Below are positions 1 through 5,300 of a stretch of DNA of 6,006 nucleotides, piece after piece. The translations under genes and the position numbers were made by a program. The DNA is from Caldifarciminota bacterium. GTDB taxonomy: Bacteria; Hydrothermota; UBA3072; WFRC01. Under the pieces are notes generated by a model, which was given only the letters and a program-made list of their open reading frames with translations, was not told the origin of the DNA and ran no database searches. The stretch is taken from NCBI GenBank assembly GCA_015486685.1, contig WFRC01000360.1, positions 1 through 6,006 of the forward strand, read 5' to 3'. Each line of letters begins with the position of its first letter. The first letter of the stretch is position 1.

Positions 1-516
1 GTAATATCCCTTACCATTATCTTTTATTTCTTTATTATAGTTTTCCTTATACTCTTTTCGGATTTTTCCATCCCACATAACAAAAAGTTTTGGTAATAAT
101 ATATGTAAAAATTTAGATGCACAAGTAGGTCCAATTACAGCCTTTATTTTTGGATATATTTCTTTTACTTCTGGTATTTCTGCCAAATCCTCCAAAGAAT
201 ATTTTTTTAGCTTATTTAGGTAGTTTTTTATCTCATCCTTCTCCAAGAAATCTTTTATTTCGCCACTTATTTCACCACTTTTTGCTTTTTCCAATCTACA
301 TCTCCATTTATTAAGAAATCCCTTTATAATTTCATTTTCAATGAACTTTTCATCAAGATTTCCATTATTCATATCGTCCAATAATTTTTTCGCATTTTTT
401 AAAGCATTATTATATTCCACATCATTACGTGTAATAACCCGATATGCTGAAACATTTATAAGAAATTCCTTACATAATTGTAAATCTTCTGTTTTATTAT
501 TTTGTTGATTTGACAT
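1..516 (-). CDS. Unrecognised soluble protein, N-terminal 172 residues (runs off left edge)
   Basis: The frame is open from an ATG at 516-514 to the window edge with no stop. AGGAGG at 522-527 lies 5 nt upstream of the ATG and fixes the start. No signal peptide or membrane segment is visible. The protein is rich in Lys, Glu and Asn and looks mostly helical. Around residues 129-149 there is a striking conserved-looking stretch with the order GPT, ASK, LH, LLPKLFVMWD, followed by a basic KIRKEY run and, near the edge, GKGYY. Blocks of the type 'SK.LH...P.LF.MWD..I' occur, as I recall, in uncharacterised helical proteins of accessory regions, but I cannot name a family with confidence. The secreted propeller gene lies 120 nt upstream on the same strand. 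A separate candidate promoter sits in that gap, so it is probably transcribed on its own or by read-through. The existence of the gene is well supported; its function is unknown. Confidence 0.85.
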   Translation of the reverse strand, partial: MSNQQNNKTEDLQLCKEFLINVSAYRVITRNDVEYNNALKNAKKLLDDMNNGNLDEKFIENEIIKGFLNKWRCRLEKAKSGEISGEIKDFLEKDEIKNYLNKLKKYSLEDLAEIPEVKEIYPKIKAVIGPTCASKFLHILLPKLFVMWDGKIRKEYKENYNKEIKDNGKGYY

Positions 517-571
517 GTTTACCTCCTTTTTATCAAAACCTAAATTGATGGATTTTTTTCCATAAATTAAA

Positions 572-599
572 ATTTTAAACCTAATGTTTCCAGAATCAA
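572..599 (-). promoter_or_regulatory. Candidate sigma70-like promoter for the 1-516 gene
   Basis: On the minus strand TTGATT (594-599) is followed after 16 nt by TAAAAT (572-577), a 4/6 and a 5/6 match to the consensus. It lies about 55 nt upstream of the ATG at 516, in the gap after the propeller gene stop. The region is AT-rich, so a chance match is possible. Confidence 0.4.
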
Positions 600-612
600 T
601 GAGAGCCAGTCC

Positions 613-630
613 CAACCACCCTAATGGTTG
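613..630. repeat. Short perfect inverted repeat after the propeller gene
   Basis: CAACCA (613-618) and TGGTTG (625-630) form a 6-bp stem with a 6-nt loop, starting 7 nt beyond the stop codon of the minus-strand propeller gene. The position suits a transcript 3' end, but no T-run follows on the minus strand. It is therefore not a standard intrinsic terminator and may only be a 3'-end hairpin. Confidence 0.35.
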
Positions 631-636
631 CCTTTC

Positions 637-3018
637 TCATTTTATCACTACCACCTTGGATTTTATATCTGTTCCCTTTATTGTGATAAAATATATCCCT
701 GATGGAAGCCCTTTACCCTTAATGCTTATCCTGCTTCCCGAAACTACACCCTTATATCTTCTTATTACCCTGCCCATTATATCACTTACAACAATTTCAG
801 CATTTCTTTCTCCCCTGTAGGTAAACTCTATTCCCTTACCCACATTCCTCTCTATAACAAGCTCCATAGGCAGTATTTCTTCTCTACCCCTTTCTATCCC
901 TGAAGGTAAAATTCCAAATAGTCTTAACATCCCCTTAATCAATTGATTCCAGTAAAAACGAGGTGAAAGGTCTGCTCCTCTCCCATCTGCTGTCCAAAAT
1001 GCTCTGGTTGAATCACAGGTTATAGTTCCTATTACATGATTTGAATCAGGGTCTACTAACACCGGCTGGGCGGTAGTTGAATAATATATCACATCAGGAT
1101 GCAGATATCCATCATAGGTAGTGTCAAAATCTGAAACAACATCAATAGGATTTCCTGCAACATCTCCACTCCCCTGAATCCTCATTTGAGTATCATATAA
1201 GTAATCTTCACGAACAGAGTCAATACCGAACTGATTCAACCAAGGAAATACTGCCTTTACACCTTTATTCCTTCCCTTTAACTTTTTGCCAATCATTGAA
1301 TATACAATGTCCTGCCCAATCAGCCAGACTTTGCCGCCTTCACCAAGGTAGGTATTTATGTTTATCGTGTCATTCACTGTAAAACAGGGAGAACCATAAT
1401 AATCATATGTGTTCCAGATAACAAGGTCTGCATGCTCCATTGCGGCCAGAGAAGGTCCATCCTCAGATGAATTGCTGGTTGTATACCAGTATATACTATC
1501 AATACTAACTATATTTGATAAGGGAACATACCAGGTTGAGTCTGGATGGTAAGGGGCTCCATATCCTTCTGCATCTTCAACATAAAGTATTTTATAATGC
1601 ATAGTTGATGAGTAGATTCTAAGGGTATCATTTGCAGGATTTCCATCTGGGAGATTAACAAATACTCTGGTTAAATATACTGCTCCCTTCTGATAATTGC
1701 AGGAATCAAAAATAGCAAAGGTAGTATCACCAGCTGCAAGGTTTGATATTGTAACTGTATCACCAAAAATTTCACTCCACCCATTTGTTGTATCAAAAAC
1801 CTCTGCATACACATCAAAGGAATCTGTAGACGTCCCTAAATTCTTTACCACTGCACTAATAGTGTGATAACCAGAAGTTATAATTCCTTCATCTGGGGAA
1901 GCAATGGACATAACACCTATATCTCCTAATTCTCTATACTTAACTGTAAAATAATCATAGTTTGAACCAATGTAGGATTGTCCTGTAACATATACATTAC
2001 CACTTCCATCAACCGCTATACCGAAGGCAGCATCATTACTGCCATTGTCGATTGTATCTGCCCAGACCATATTACCGAGAGAATCATATTTGATTGTGAA
2101 ATAATCATTATTTGAATCGATGTAAGAGTACCCAGTAACATAGACATTACCGCTGTCATCAACTGCTATACCCTTGGCATAATCATCTCCGCCGTTATCC
2201 AGTGTATCTGCCCATAGGATATTACCCAGAGAATCATACTTGACCGTGAAATAGTCTCCGCTTGAATGCCCTGTAACATATATATCACCACTGGCATCGA
2301 GCGCTATACCATAGGCTTCATCCCAATCGCCATTGTCGATTGTATCTTCCCATACAATATTACCGAGAGAATCATACTTAACCGTAAGATAATCATAGTT
2401 TCCACCAATATAGGACCCCCCTGTGACATAAACATTACCTTTTCCATCAACTGCTATACCCCAGGCATAATCAGTACTGCCATTATCCAGTGTATCTGCC
2501 CATATAATATTACCGAGAGAATCATACTTAACCGTAAGATAATCATAGTTTCCACCAATATAGGAATCTCCTGTAACATAAACATTACCTTTTCCATCAA
2601 CTGCTATACCCCGGGCATAATCATAATTACCGTTGTCAAGGGTATCTGCCCAGACAATATTTCTGAGAGAATCATATTTGACCGTAAAGTAATCATCGTT
2701 TGAACCAATATAGGATTGTCCAGCGATATATATATTACCGCTGCCATCAATCGATATACCCCAGGCCCAATCATCTCCGCCGTTATCCAGTGTATCTGCC
2801 CAGAGAATATTACCCGATGAGTCATACTTGACCGTGAAATAGTTTCCGCTTGAATGCCCTGTAACATATACATTACCACTTCCATCGAGCGCTACTTCCA
2901 AGCCATAATCAGTATTTCCATTATCCAGTGTATCTGCCCAGACAATTCCATAATACTGATGTGCATTCAAAGTTAGTCCTGCGAATAAAATCAACAATCC
3001 TGCAAAGGTATATTTCAT
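637..3018 (-). CDS. Secreted SBBP-repeat beta-propeller protein with CARDB-like, Rossmann-like and T9SS-type sorting domains
   Basis: This 793-residue protein is probably exported and then attached to or released from the cell surface. Residues 1-19 form a signal peptide (Lys at position 2, hydrophobic core, cleavage probably after LNA). Residues 27-368 hold seven SBBP-type repeats, enough for one seven-bladed propeller. Residues about 369-474 look like a CARDB-type Ig domain (AVVKNLGTSTDSFDVYAEVF). Residues about 475-703 resemble the Rossmann-like domain seen in some secreted peptidase-like proteins (YKILYVEDAEG, HADLVIWNT, INTYLGEGGKVWLIGQD), with no obvious catalytic residues. Residues about 715-793 form a C-terminal sorting domain (VVSDIMGRVIRR, GLPSGIYFITI, ending KVVVIK), as used by the type IX secretion system. 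AAGGAGG at 3024-3030 lies 5 nt before the ATG, and a good promoter lies just upstream. The substrate or ligand is unknown; adhesion or scaffolding is a guess. Domain limits are by eye. Confidence 0.92.
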   Translation of the reverse strand: MKYTFAGLLILFAGLTLNAHQYYGIVWADTLDNGNTDYGLEVALDGSGNVYVTGHSSGNYFTVKYDSSGNILWADTLDNGGDDWAWGISIDGSGNIYIAGQSYIGSNDDYFTVKYDSLRNIVWADTLDNGNYDYARGIAVDGKGNVYVTGDSYIGGNYDYLTVKYDSLGNIIWADTLDNGSTDYAWGIAVDGKGNVYVTGGSYIGGNYDYLTVKYDSLGNIVWEDTIDNGDWDEAYGIALDASGDIYVTGHSSGDYFTVKYDSLGNILWADTLDNGGDDYAKGIAVDDSGNVYVTGYSYIDSNNDYFTIKYDSLGNMVWADTIDNGSNDAAFGIAVDGSGNVYVTGQSYIGSNYDYFTVKYRELGDIGVMSIASPDEGIITSGYHTISAVVKNLGTSTDSFDVYAEVFDTTNGWSEIFGDTVTISNLAAGDTTFAIFDSCNYQKGAVYLTRVFVNLPDGNPANDTLRIYSSTMHYKILYVEDAEGYGAPYHPDSTWYVPLSNIVSIDSIYWYTTSNSSEDGPSLAAMEHADLVIWNTYDYYGSPCFTVNDTININTYLGEGGKVWLIGQDIVYSMIGKKLKGRNKGVKAVFPWLNQFGIDSVREDYLYDTQMRIQGSGDVAGNPIDVVSDFDTTYDGYLHPDVIYYSTTAQPVLVDPDSNHVIGTITCDSTRAFWTADGRGADLSPRFYWNQLIKGMLRLFGILPSGIERGREEILPMELVIERNVGKGIEFTYRGERNAEIVVSDIMGRVIRRYKGVVSGSRISIKGKGLPSGIYFITIKGTDIKSKVVVIK
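1915..2940 (-). repeat. Seven tandem SBBP coding repeats
   Basis: The units begin at residues 27, 73, 123, 173, 223, 269 and 319 of the propeller protein, each at a W[AE]DT[LI]DNG motif (the first Trp codon is 2938-2940). Five units are 50 residues long. Units 1 and 5 are 46 residues, because HSSG replaces the longer SYIGSNDD-like loop. The core GIAVDGSGNVYVTG is nearly constant. At DNA level units 3 and 4 are almost identical over more than 100 bp, and the pair 1-2 resembles the pair 5-6. Confidence 0.92.
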
Positions 3019-3047
3019 AAAAACCTCCTTGCTTTATTTCATACTTT

Positions 3048-3075
3048 AATATAATCAGTTAGAATAATTTGTCAA
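3048..3075 (-). promoter_or_regulatory. Sigma70-like promoter of the propeller gene
   Basis: On the minus strand a perfect TTGACA (-35, 3070-3075) is followed after 16 nt by TATATT (-10, 3048-3053; 5/6 match). The predicted start near 3041 gives a 5' leader of about 22 nt that contains the AAGGAGG at 3024-3030. This is the best promoter match in the window. It suggests that the propeller gene is transcribed independently of the upstream three-gene set. Confidence 0.72.
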
Positions 3076-3096
3076 GATTTTTTCCAAGAATAACCC

Positions 3097-3112
3097 AAAA
3101 AATGCATTTTTT
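3097..3112. repeat. 16-bp perfect palindrome A6-TGCA-T6
   Basis: Six A, TGCA and six T form a perfect palindrome 21 bp upstream of the -35 box of the propeller gene and 30 bp beyond the stop of the 103-aa gene. It could be a binding site or a weak AT-only hairpin at the end of the upstream transcript. A 12-base part of the same word (A6-TGCATT) recurs at 4795-4806, upstream of the other minus-strand transcription unit. Function not shown. Confidence 0.45.
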
Positions 3113-3141
3113 AACTCTCTATACCAAAGAAAACTGCCCTA

Positions 3142-3453
3142 CTATATGTCTGATTCTACCGTTTCCCCACAAATTTCCTTATTTACTGATAATAATTTCC
3201 ATTTTAACAATGCTATCGCTGCCTCTCTTCTTGTAACCCCACACATTTGAATACTACTGATTAAGATTGTTCGTATTATTTGCGGAGAAATAACAACAGT
3301 ATTACCTTTATTTATTTTCACTTCAAATTTACACTCTCGCGGTAAATCAAACGAGTTTGCAAAATTTTGCAAGAGTTTTGCACCTTGATTATAACCCCAA
3401 ATTTCTACTCCTATCTTGTTACCTAACTTTTTTAACTTTTCATAAAGATCCAT
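3142..3453 (-). CDS. Unrecognised small protein (103 aa), third gene of the three-gene set
   Basis: The start chosen is the ATG at 3453-3451, because AGGAGG (3458-3463) lies 4 nt upstream. A longer in-frame ATG at 3492 would add 13 residues translated from the ribosome-binding region and is unlikely. The protein has no signal peptide or membrane segment. The N-terminus is a short basic amphipathic helix (MDLYEKLKKLGNKIG). The middle (residues 42-65) looks like beta strand followed by a hydrophobic helix (TVVISPQIIRTILISSIQ). Around residues 71-90 there is CGVTRREAAIALLKWKLLSV, which looks helical. Three Cys (41, 71, 95) form no zinc-binding spacing. It follows the 133-aa membrane protein gene after 76 nt, so it is probably co-transcribed, although an internal promoter cannot be excluded. 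I recognise no family. Confidence 0.75.
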   Translation of the reverse strand: MDLYEKLKKLGNKIGVEIWGYNQGAKLLQNFANSFDLPRECKFEVKINKGNTVVISPQIIRTILISSIQMCGVTRREAAIALLKWKLLSVNKEICGETVESDI

Positions 3454-3457
3454 AATA

Positions 3458-3463
3458 CCTCCT
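3458..3463 (-). promoter_or_regulatory. Shine-Dalgarno that decides the start of the 103-aa gene
   Basis: On the minus strand the sequence reads A-rich, AGGAGG, TATT, ATG. The strong match just before the ATG at 3453 makes that the start, in place of the ATG at 3492, which has no comparable site. Confidence 0.75.
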
Positions 3464-3529
3464 TTTTTTAATCCTTTTAAGAAAAATATCAAAACCTGAT
3501 TTCAAAAACGGAAAATGGCAATTTGTCAA

Positions 3530-3931
3530 TTATTCTCCAAATTTGATTGTTATACCTTTCCATCCAATATGTATTTCTTTAACGCCTTCCCTTAATATTT
3601 TTTCAAATATCTCTATTCCTCGTCCTGAAAGGCAGAAAATAGAATAGAAAAACATTACCAAAAATATAATGCCTACTACCGTTTTGCCACCAGTTGAACT
3701 TGTTTTAGCCATCAATGAAAGCAGTTGAATTTGTATAAAAAAAAGTACAAAACCAAAAAAATGGATAGTTGCATTCCAAATGACATTTTGGGTAGATTCA
3801 GACCAGTGTTCGTTATTGCCAGATTTTCTCCATACCCATAAAATACCGGAGCCTAATGCTAATGTTCCTGATATAACAAAATAAAACATCCAAAAAACAC
3901 CATTGTCAGCTAATTTATCAATATAAGCCAT
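3530..3931 (-). CDS. Unrecognised small membrane protein with three predicted transmembrane segments (133 aa)
   Basis: Three hydrophobic stretches are clear: residues about 12-34 (VFWMFYFVISG...), 50-74 (VIWNATIHFFGFVLFFIQIQ...) and 84-102 (TVVGIIFLVMFFYSIFC). Short polar loops join them (RKSGNNEHWSE and AKTSSTGGK). A tail of about 30 residues (103-133) starts RGIEIFEKILREGVKEIHIG and ends ITIKFGE. No classical signal peptide is visible, and I recognise no transporter, channel or enzyme motif. The ATG at 3931-3929 is 3 nt after the TAG of the 263-aa gene. Its AGGAGG (3938-3943) is formed by the last two sense codons of that gene (AGG AGG, Arg-Arg), so translation of the two is very probably coupled. 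A functional link with the 263-aa soluble protein is likely by context. The family is unknown. Confidence 0.82.
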   Translation of the reverse strand: MAYIDKLADNGVFWMFYFVISGTLALGSGILWVWRKSGNNEHWSESTQNVIWNATIHFFGFVLFFIQIQLLSLMAKTSSTGGKTVVGIIFLVMFFYSIFCLSGRGIEIFEKILREGVKEIHIGWKGITIKFGE

Positions 3932-3934
3932 ATA

Positions 3935-4726
3935 CTACCTCCTTTTTCTTTCAATATCTTCCAATTTTTTGCACAATTTAGAACCTCTCATAGGGTTACT
4001 TACGGATACTAATTCTCTTCTTACTAAAATTTCATTTATATAAATTTTAGTATCCTCTGTATGCACATGAGCGTTTAAAAATCCAGATTTACCAGGGATA
4101 AAAGGGTCTGGACGGATAATTACATTTTTGTCTAATAGCAAATCATTTAATAGTTTATGTATCTCAAACCAATAGTCCCGTTTTTTAGCTATTTTTTGTG
4201 AATAGATAGATTCAAGTAGAAAGCGGTTAAGCCTTTTAACCTCATTTTTGGTTAAATTATCTATCTCTTTACTCAAAAGTTTTTCTGCTCCCTTTGATAG
4301 TTTAATATAATTAAAAGATTCATTGGTGTAGAAATCTTTATTCTTAATTATCTCATTAAATCCATTAATAATTAATTGCTTGGAATTTTCATCAATACTT
4401 TTGTCTTCCTTCCATTCTTCAACGATTTCTCTGCTTTTTTCATCAAGAAGTTCCCATATCCGATTCTTATCAGGAGTTTTATGCTCCTTTAAACTTTTCA
4501 AAATACCATTCCATTCTAAAATATCTTTTATGCCAAACAGCATTTTTTTCTGGGATAAACATGCAAACCATATATATATTTTATCCCTTTTGTTTAATCC
4601 TTTCACTTTTGTAATGTCGTTTGTTTCTATGTTCTTTATCAGAATTTTACATCCAAATGTTGGAAAACATACGATTTCTTTTACAACTGCGTTTATGCTT
4701 TTAACTTCTCTTGCATTAAAATCCAT
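3935..4726 (-). CDS. Unrecognised soluble protein (263 aa), first gene of the three-gene set
   Basis: The start ATG (4726-4724) has AAGGAGG at 4732-4738, 5 nt upstream. The protein has no signal peptide or membrane segment. The N-terminal 70 residues alternate strand-like stretches (SINAVVKEIVCF, GCKILIKNIE, DKIYIWFACL), which could be a small beta domain. Residues about 75-200 are highly charged and helical (LLDEKSREIVEEWKEDK; EVKRLNRFLLESIYSQKIAKKRDYWFEIHKLL). The C-terminal part has RPDPFIPGKSGFLNAHVH (205-222), then TEDTKIYINEILVRRELV, and ends in a basic run (IERKRR). The HVH triad at 220-222 recalls metal-binding enzymes, but no further metal ligand pattern supports this. The last codons carry the ribosome-binding site of the next gene. 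I do not recognise a family. A regulatory or nucleic-acid-related role would be a guess. Confidence 0.83.
   Translation of the reverse strand: MDFNAREVKSINAVVKEIVCFPTFGCKILIKNIETNDITKVKGLNKRDKIYIWFACLSQKKMLFGIKDILEWNGILKSLKEHKTPDKNRIWELLDEKSREIVEEWKEDKSIDENSKQLIINGFNEIIKNKDFYTNESFNYIKLSKGAEKLLSKEIDNLTKNEVKRLNRFLLESIYSQKIAKKRDYWFEIHKLLNDLLLDKNVIIRPDPFIPGKSGFLNAHVHTEDTKIYINEILVRRELVSVSNPMRGSKLCKKLEDIERKRR
3938..3943 (-). promoter_or_regulatory. Shine-Dalgarno embedded in the end of the 263-aa gene
   Basis: The final codons AAA AGG AGG TAG of the upstream gene double as an AGGAGG ribosome-binding site 6 nt before the ATG of the membrane protein gene. This is seen directly and points to translational coupling. 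Confidence 0.8.
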
Positions 4727-4740
4727 AAAAACCTCCTTTG

Positions 4741-4900
4741 TTTAATTTTTTCCTTTCTACTAATATATATACGCGAAACTTGAAATTTTATAATAAAAAA
4801 TGCATTCTTTTTAATTTTTTTATAATAATTTTTGCTCTGTTAGAAATTTAGGGTCTATAAATAGTGAAAATTATAGAGTTTATATTTGTTTTTTGTTTTT
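4741..4900. other. Very AT-rich leader of the three-gene set, no gene seen
   Basis: This stretch is almost entirely A and T with long T- and A-runs. It must carry the minus-strand promoter of the 263-aa gene. Candidate -10 words exist (for example the TATATATATT stretch around 4762-4770 and TATTAT words near 4789-4794 and 4822-4832). None has a convincing -35 at the right distance, so I do not name one. A partial copy (4795-4806) of the A6-TGCA-T6 palindrome lies here. I see no coding potential on either strand. Confidence 0.5.
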
Positions 4901-4902
4901 GG

Positions 4903-4930
4903 AATTGGATCAGGTGCTAAAATTGGATCA
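4903..4930. repeat. Direct repeat of AATTGGATCA, 18 bp period
   Basis: AATTGGATCA occurs at 4903-4912 and 4921-4930. ATCAGGTG also occurs twice (4909-4916 and 4941-4948). These mark the left border of the repeat-rich intergenic cluster. Confidence 0.55.
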
Positions 4931-4958
4931 TAATGGGCTCATCAGGTGGCTCGGTGCT

Positions 4959-4998
4959 TGCATTTTTGCATTTTTTAATCTTCATTTTGCAATTACTT
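4959..4998. repeat. TGCATTTT/CATTTTGCAA tract (reverse-oriented GCAAAATG repeat)
   Basis: The minus strand reads TAATTGCAAAATGAAGATT followed by an A-run with ATGCAAAAATGCA. It resembles, in opposite orientation, the plus-strand tract at 5132-5161, sharing GCAAAATGAA and most of the following bases. It appears to be a low-complexity dispersed repeat rather than coding sequence. Confidence 0.45.
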
Positions 4999-5011
4999 CC
5001 GCCCCACCTGT

Positions 5012-5046
5012 GAGATTGCTTCGGGACTTTGTCCCTCGCAATGACA
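5012..5046. repeat. Hairpin repeat element A (GAGATTGCTTCG ... CTCGCAATGACA)
   Basis: The element has an outer stem ATTGC (5015-5019) with GCAAT (5038-5042) and an inner stem GGGAC (5023-5027) with GTCCC (5031-5035), closed by a TTT loop. The motif TCATTGCGAGG...GAAGCAATCTC is one I know as a recurrent intergenic repeat in many unrelated bacterial genomes. Its mobility mechanism is not settled to my knowledge. It has the same design as the neighbouring element at 5058-5088. Confidence 0.72.
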
Positions 5047-5057
5047 AAGAAAAAAGA

Positions 5058-5088
5058 GAGATGCTTCGCCAAGGGCTCAGCATGACAG
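5058..5088. repeat. Hairpin repeat element B (GAGATGCTTCG ... CTCAGCATGACAG)
   Basis: The outer stem is ATGCT (5061-5065) with AGCAT (5079-5083), and the inner stem is GCC (5068-5070) with GGC (5074-5076) around AAG. It starts with GAGAT and GCTTCG and ends in TGACA, just like element A 12 bp to its left, but the middle differs. The related word GTCATGCTGAGC is also a common dispersed bacterial repeat. Confidence 0.68.
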
Positions 5089-5095
5089 CAAAAAG

Positions 5096-5135
5096 GACAC
5101 CCTCCCTTAATCCCTCTCAGAGGGAGGGAAATTAA
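5096..5135 (+). repeat. GACACCCTCCCTT...GGGAGGGAAATTAA repeat, copy 1
   Basis: This 40-bp unit matches the 42-bp copy at 5301-5342, in the same orientation and 205 bp apart. CCCTCCCT (5100-5107) pairs with AGGGAGGG (5121-5128). An alternative inner hairpin TCCCTC/GAGGGA (5111-5116/5120-5125) is also possible. No T-run follows, so it is not a standard terminator. Confidence 0.8.
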
Positions 5136-5161
5136 TGCAAAATGCAAAATGAAAAGCGAAA
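5132..5161 (+). repeat. AATGCAAAATGCAAAATG tract
   Basis: GCAAAAT is repeated in tandem, followed by GAAAAGCGAAAATGACAG. The tract resembles the minus strand of 4959-4998 and leads into the box ATGACAGCA (5162-5170), which also occurs at 5082-5090 at the end of hairpin element B. It seems to be a fragment of a dispersed repeat. Confidence 0.45.
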
Positions 5162-5199
5162 ATGACAGCAGGTGGCAGATACTATATAATTTCCAATCT

Positions 5200-5227
5200 A
5201 TTTAGCTATTTCGCCAATTGGCTAAAT
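5200..5227. repeat. Inverted repeat ATTTAGC...GCTAAAT with an internal 10-bp palindrome
   Basis: ATTTAGC (5200-5206) and GCTAAAT (5221-5227) form a 7-bp stem. Overlapping it is the perfect palindrome GCCAATTGGC (5213-5222). The two structures exclude each other in part. Both lie between the two GGGAGGG copies. Function unknown. Confidence 0.55.
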
Positions 5228-5261
5228 ACCGAAATGTGTAATCTCTTACCCACTTTTCAGC

Positions 5262-5286
5262 GGGGTCAGTCATTCAAATTTAAAAA
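5262..5286 (+). repeat. GGGGTCAGTCATTC motif, possible mobile-element remnant
   Basis: GGGGTCAGTCATTCAAATTT resembles, from memory, sequences near the ends of elements carrying IS200-like/REP-associated tyrosine transposases. There is no transposase here and no second end in the window. The identification is weak. Confidence 0.2.
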
Positions 5287-5300
5287 CTCGAGAAACATAA

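Noticed and set aside
584..820. Plus-strand open frame over the end of the propeller gene
   Set aside because: It is antisense to the sorting domain, has low-complexity hydrophobic content and no ribosome-binding site.
2266..2703. Open frame on the plus strand with repeated ITERIILNRKIIIVSTNIG units
   Set aside because: It is the antisense image of the SBBP coding repeats; the minus-strand frame has a signal peptide, repeats and a sorting domain.
2604..2885. Second minus-strand open frame inside the propeller gene
   Set aside because: It is an out-of-frame reading of the repeat units with no ribosome-binding site.
1915..2940. Regular repeats that could suggest a CRISPR array
   Set aside because: The period is 138/150 bp, in frame and coding for propeller blades; there are no short repeats with unique spacers.
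3454..3492. Longer 116-residue version of the 103-aa protein
   Set aside because: The added residues would be translated from the A-rich ribosome-binding region; AGGAGG directly precedes the ATG at 3453.
3524..3529. Perfect TTGACA (minus strand) just after the stop of the 133-aa gene
   Set aside because: No acceptable -10 box lies 15-19 nt downstream, so an internal promoter for the 103-aa gene is not supported.
4380..4745. Plus-strand open frame opposite the 263-aa gene
   Set aside because: It is Ser/Phe/Leu-rich, typical of the antisense of a Lys/Glu-rich gene; the minus frame has AAGGAGG and coupling to the next gene.
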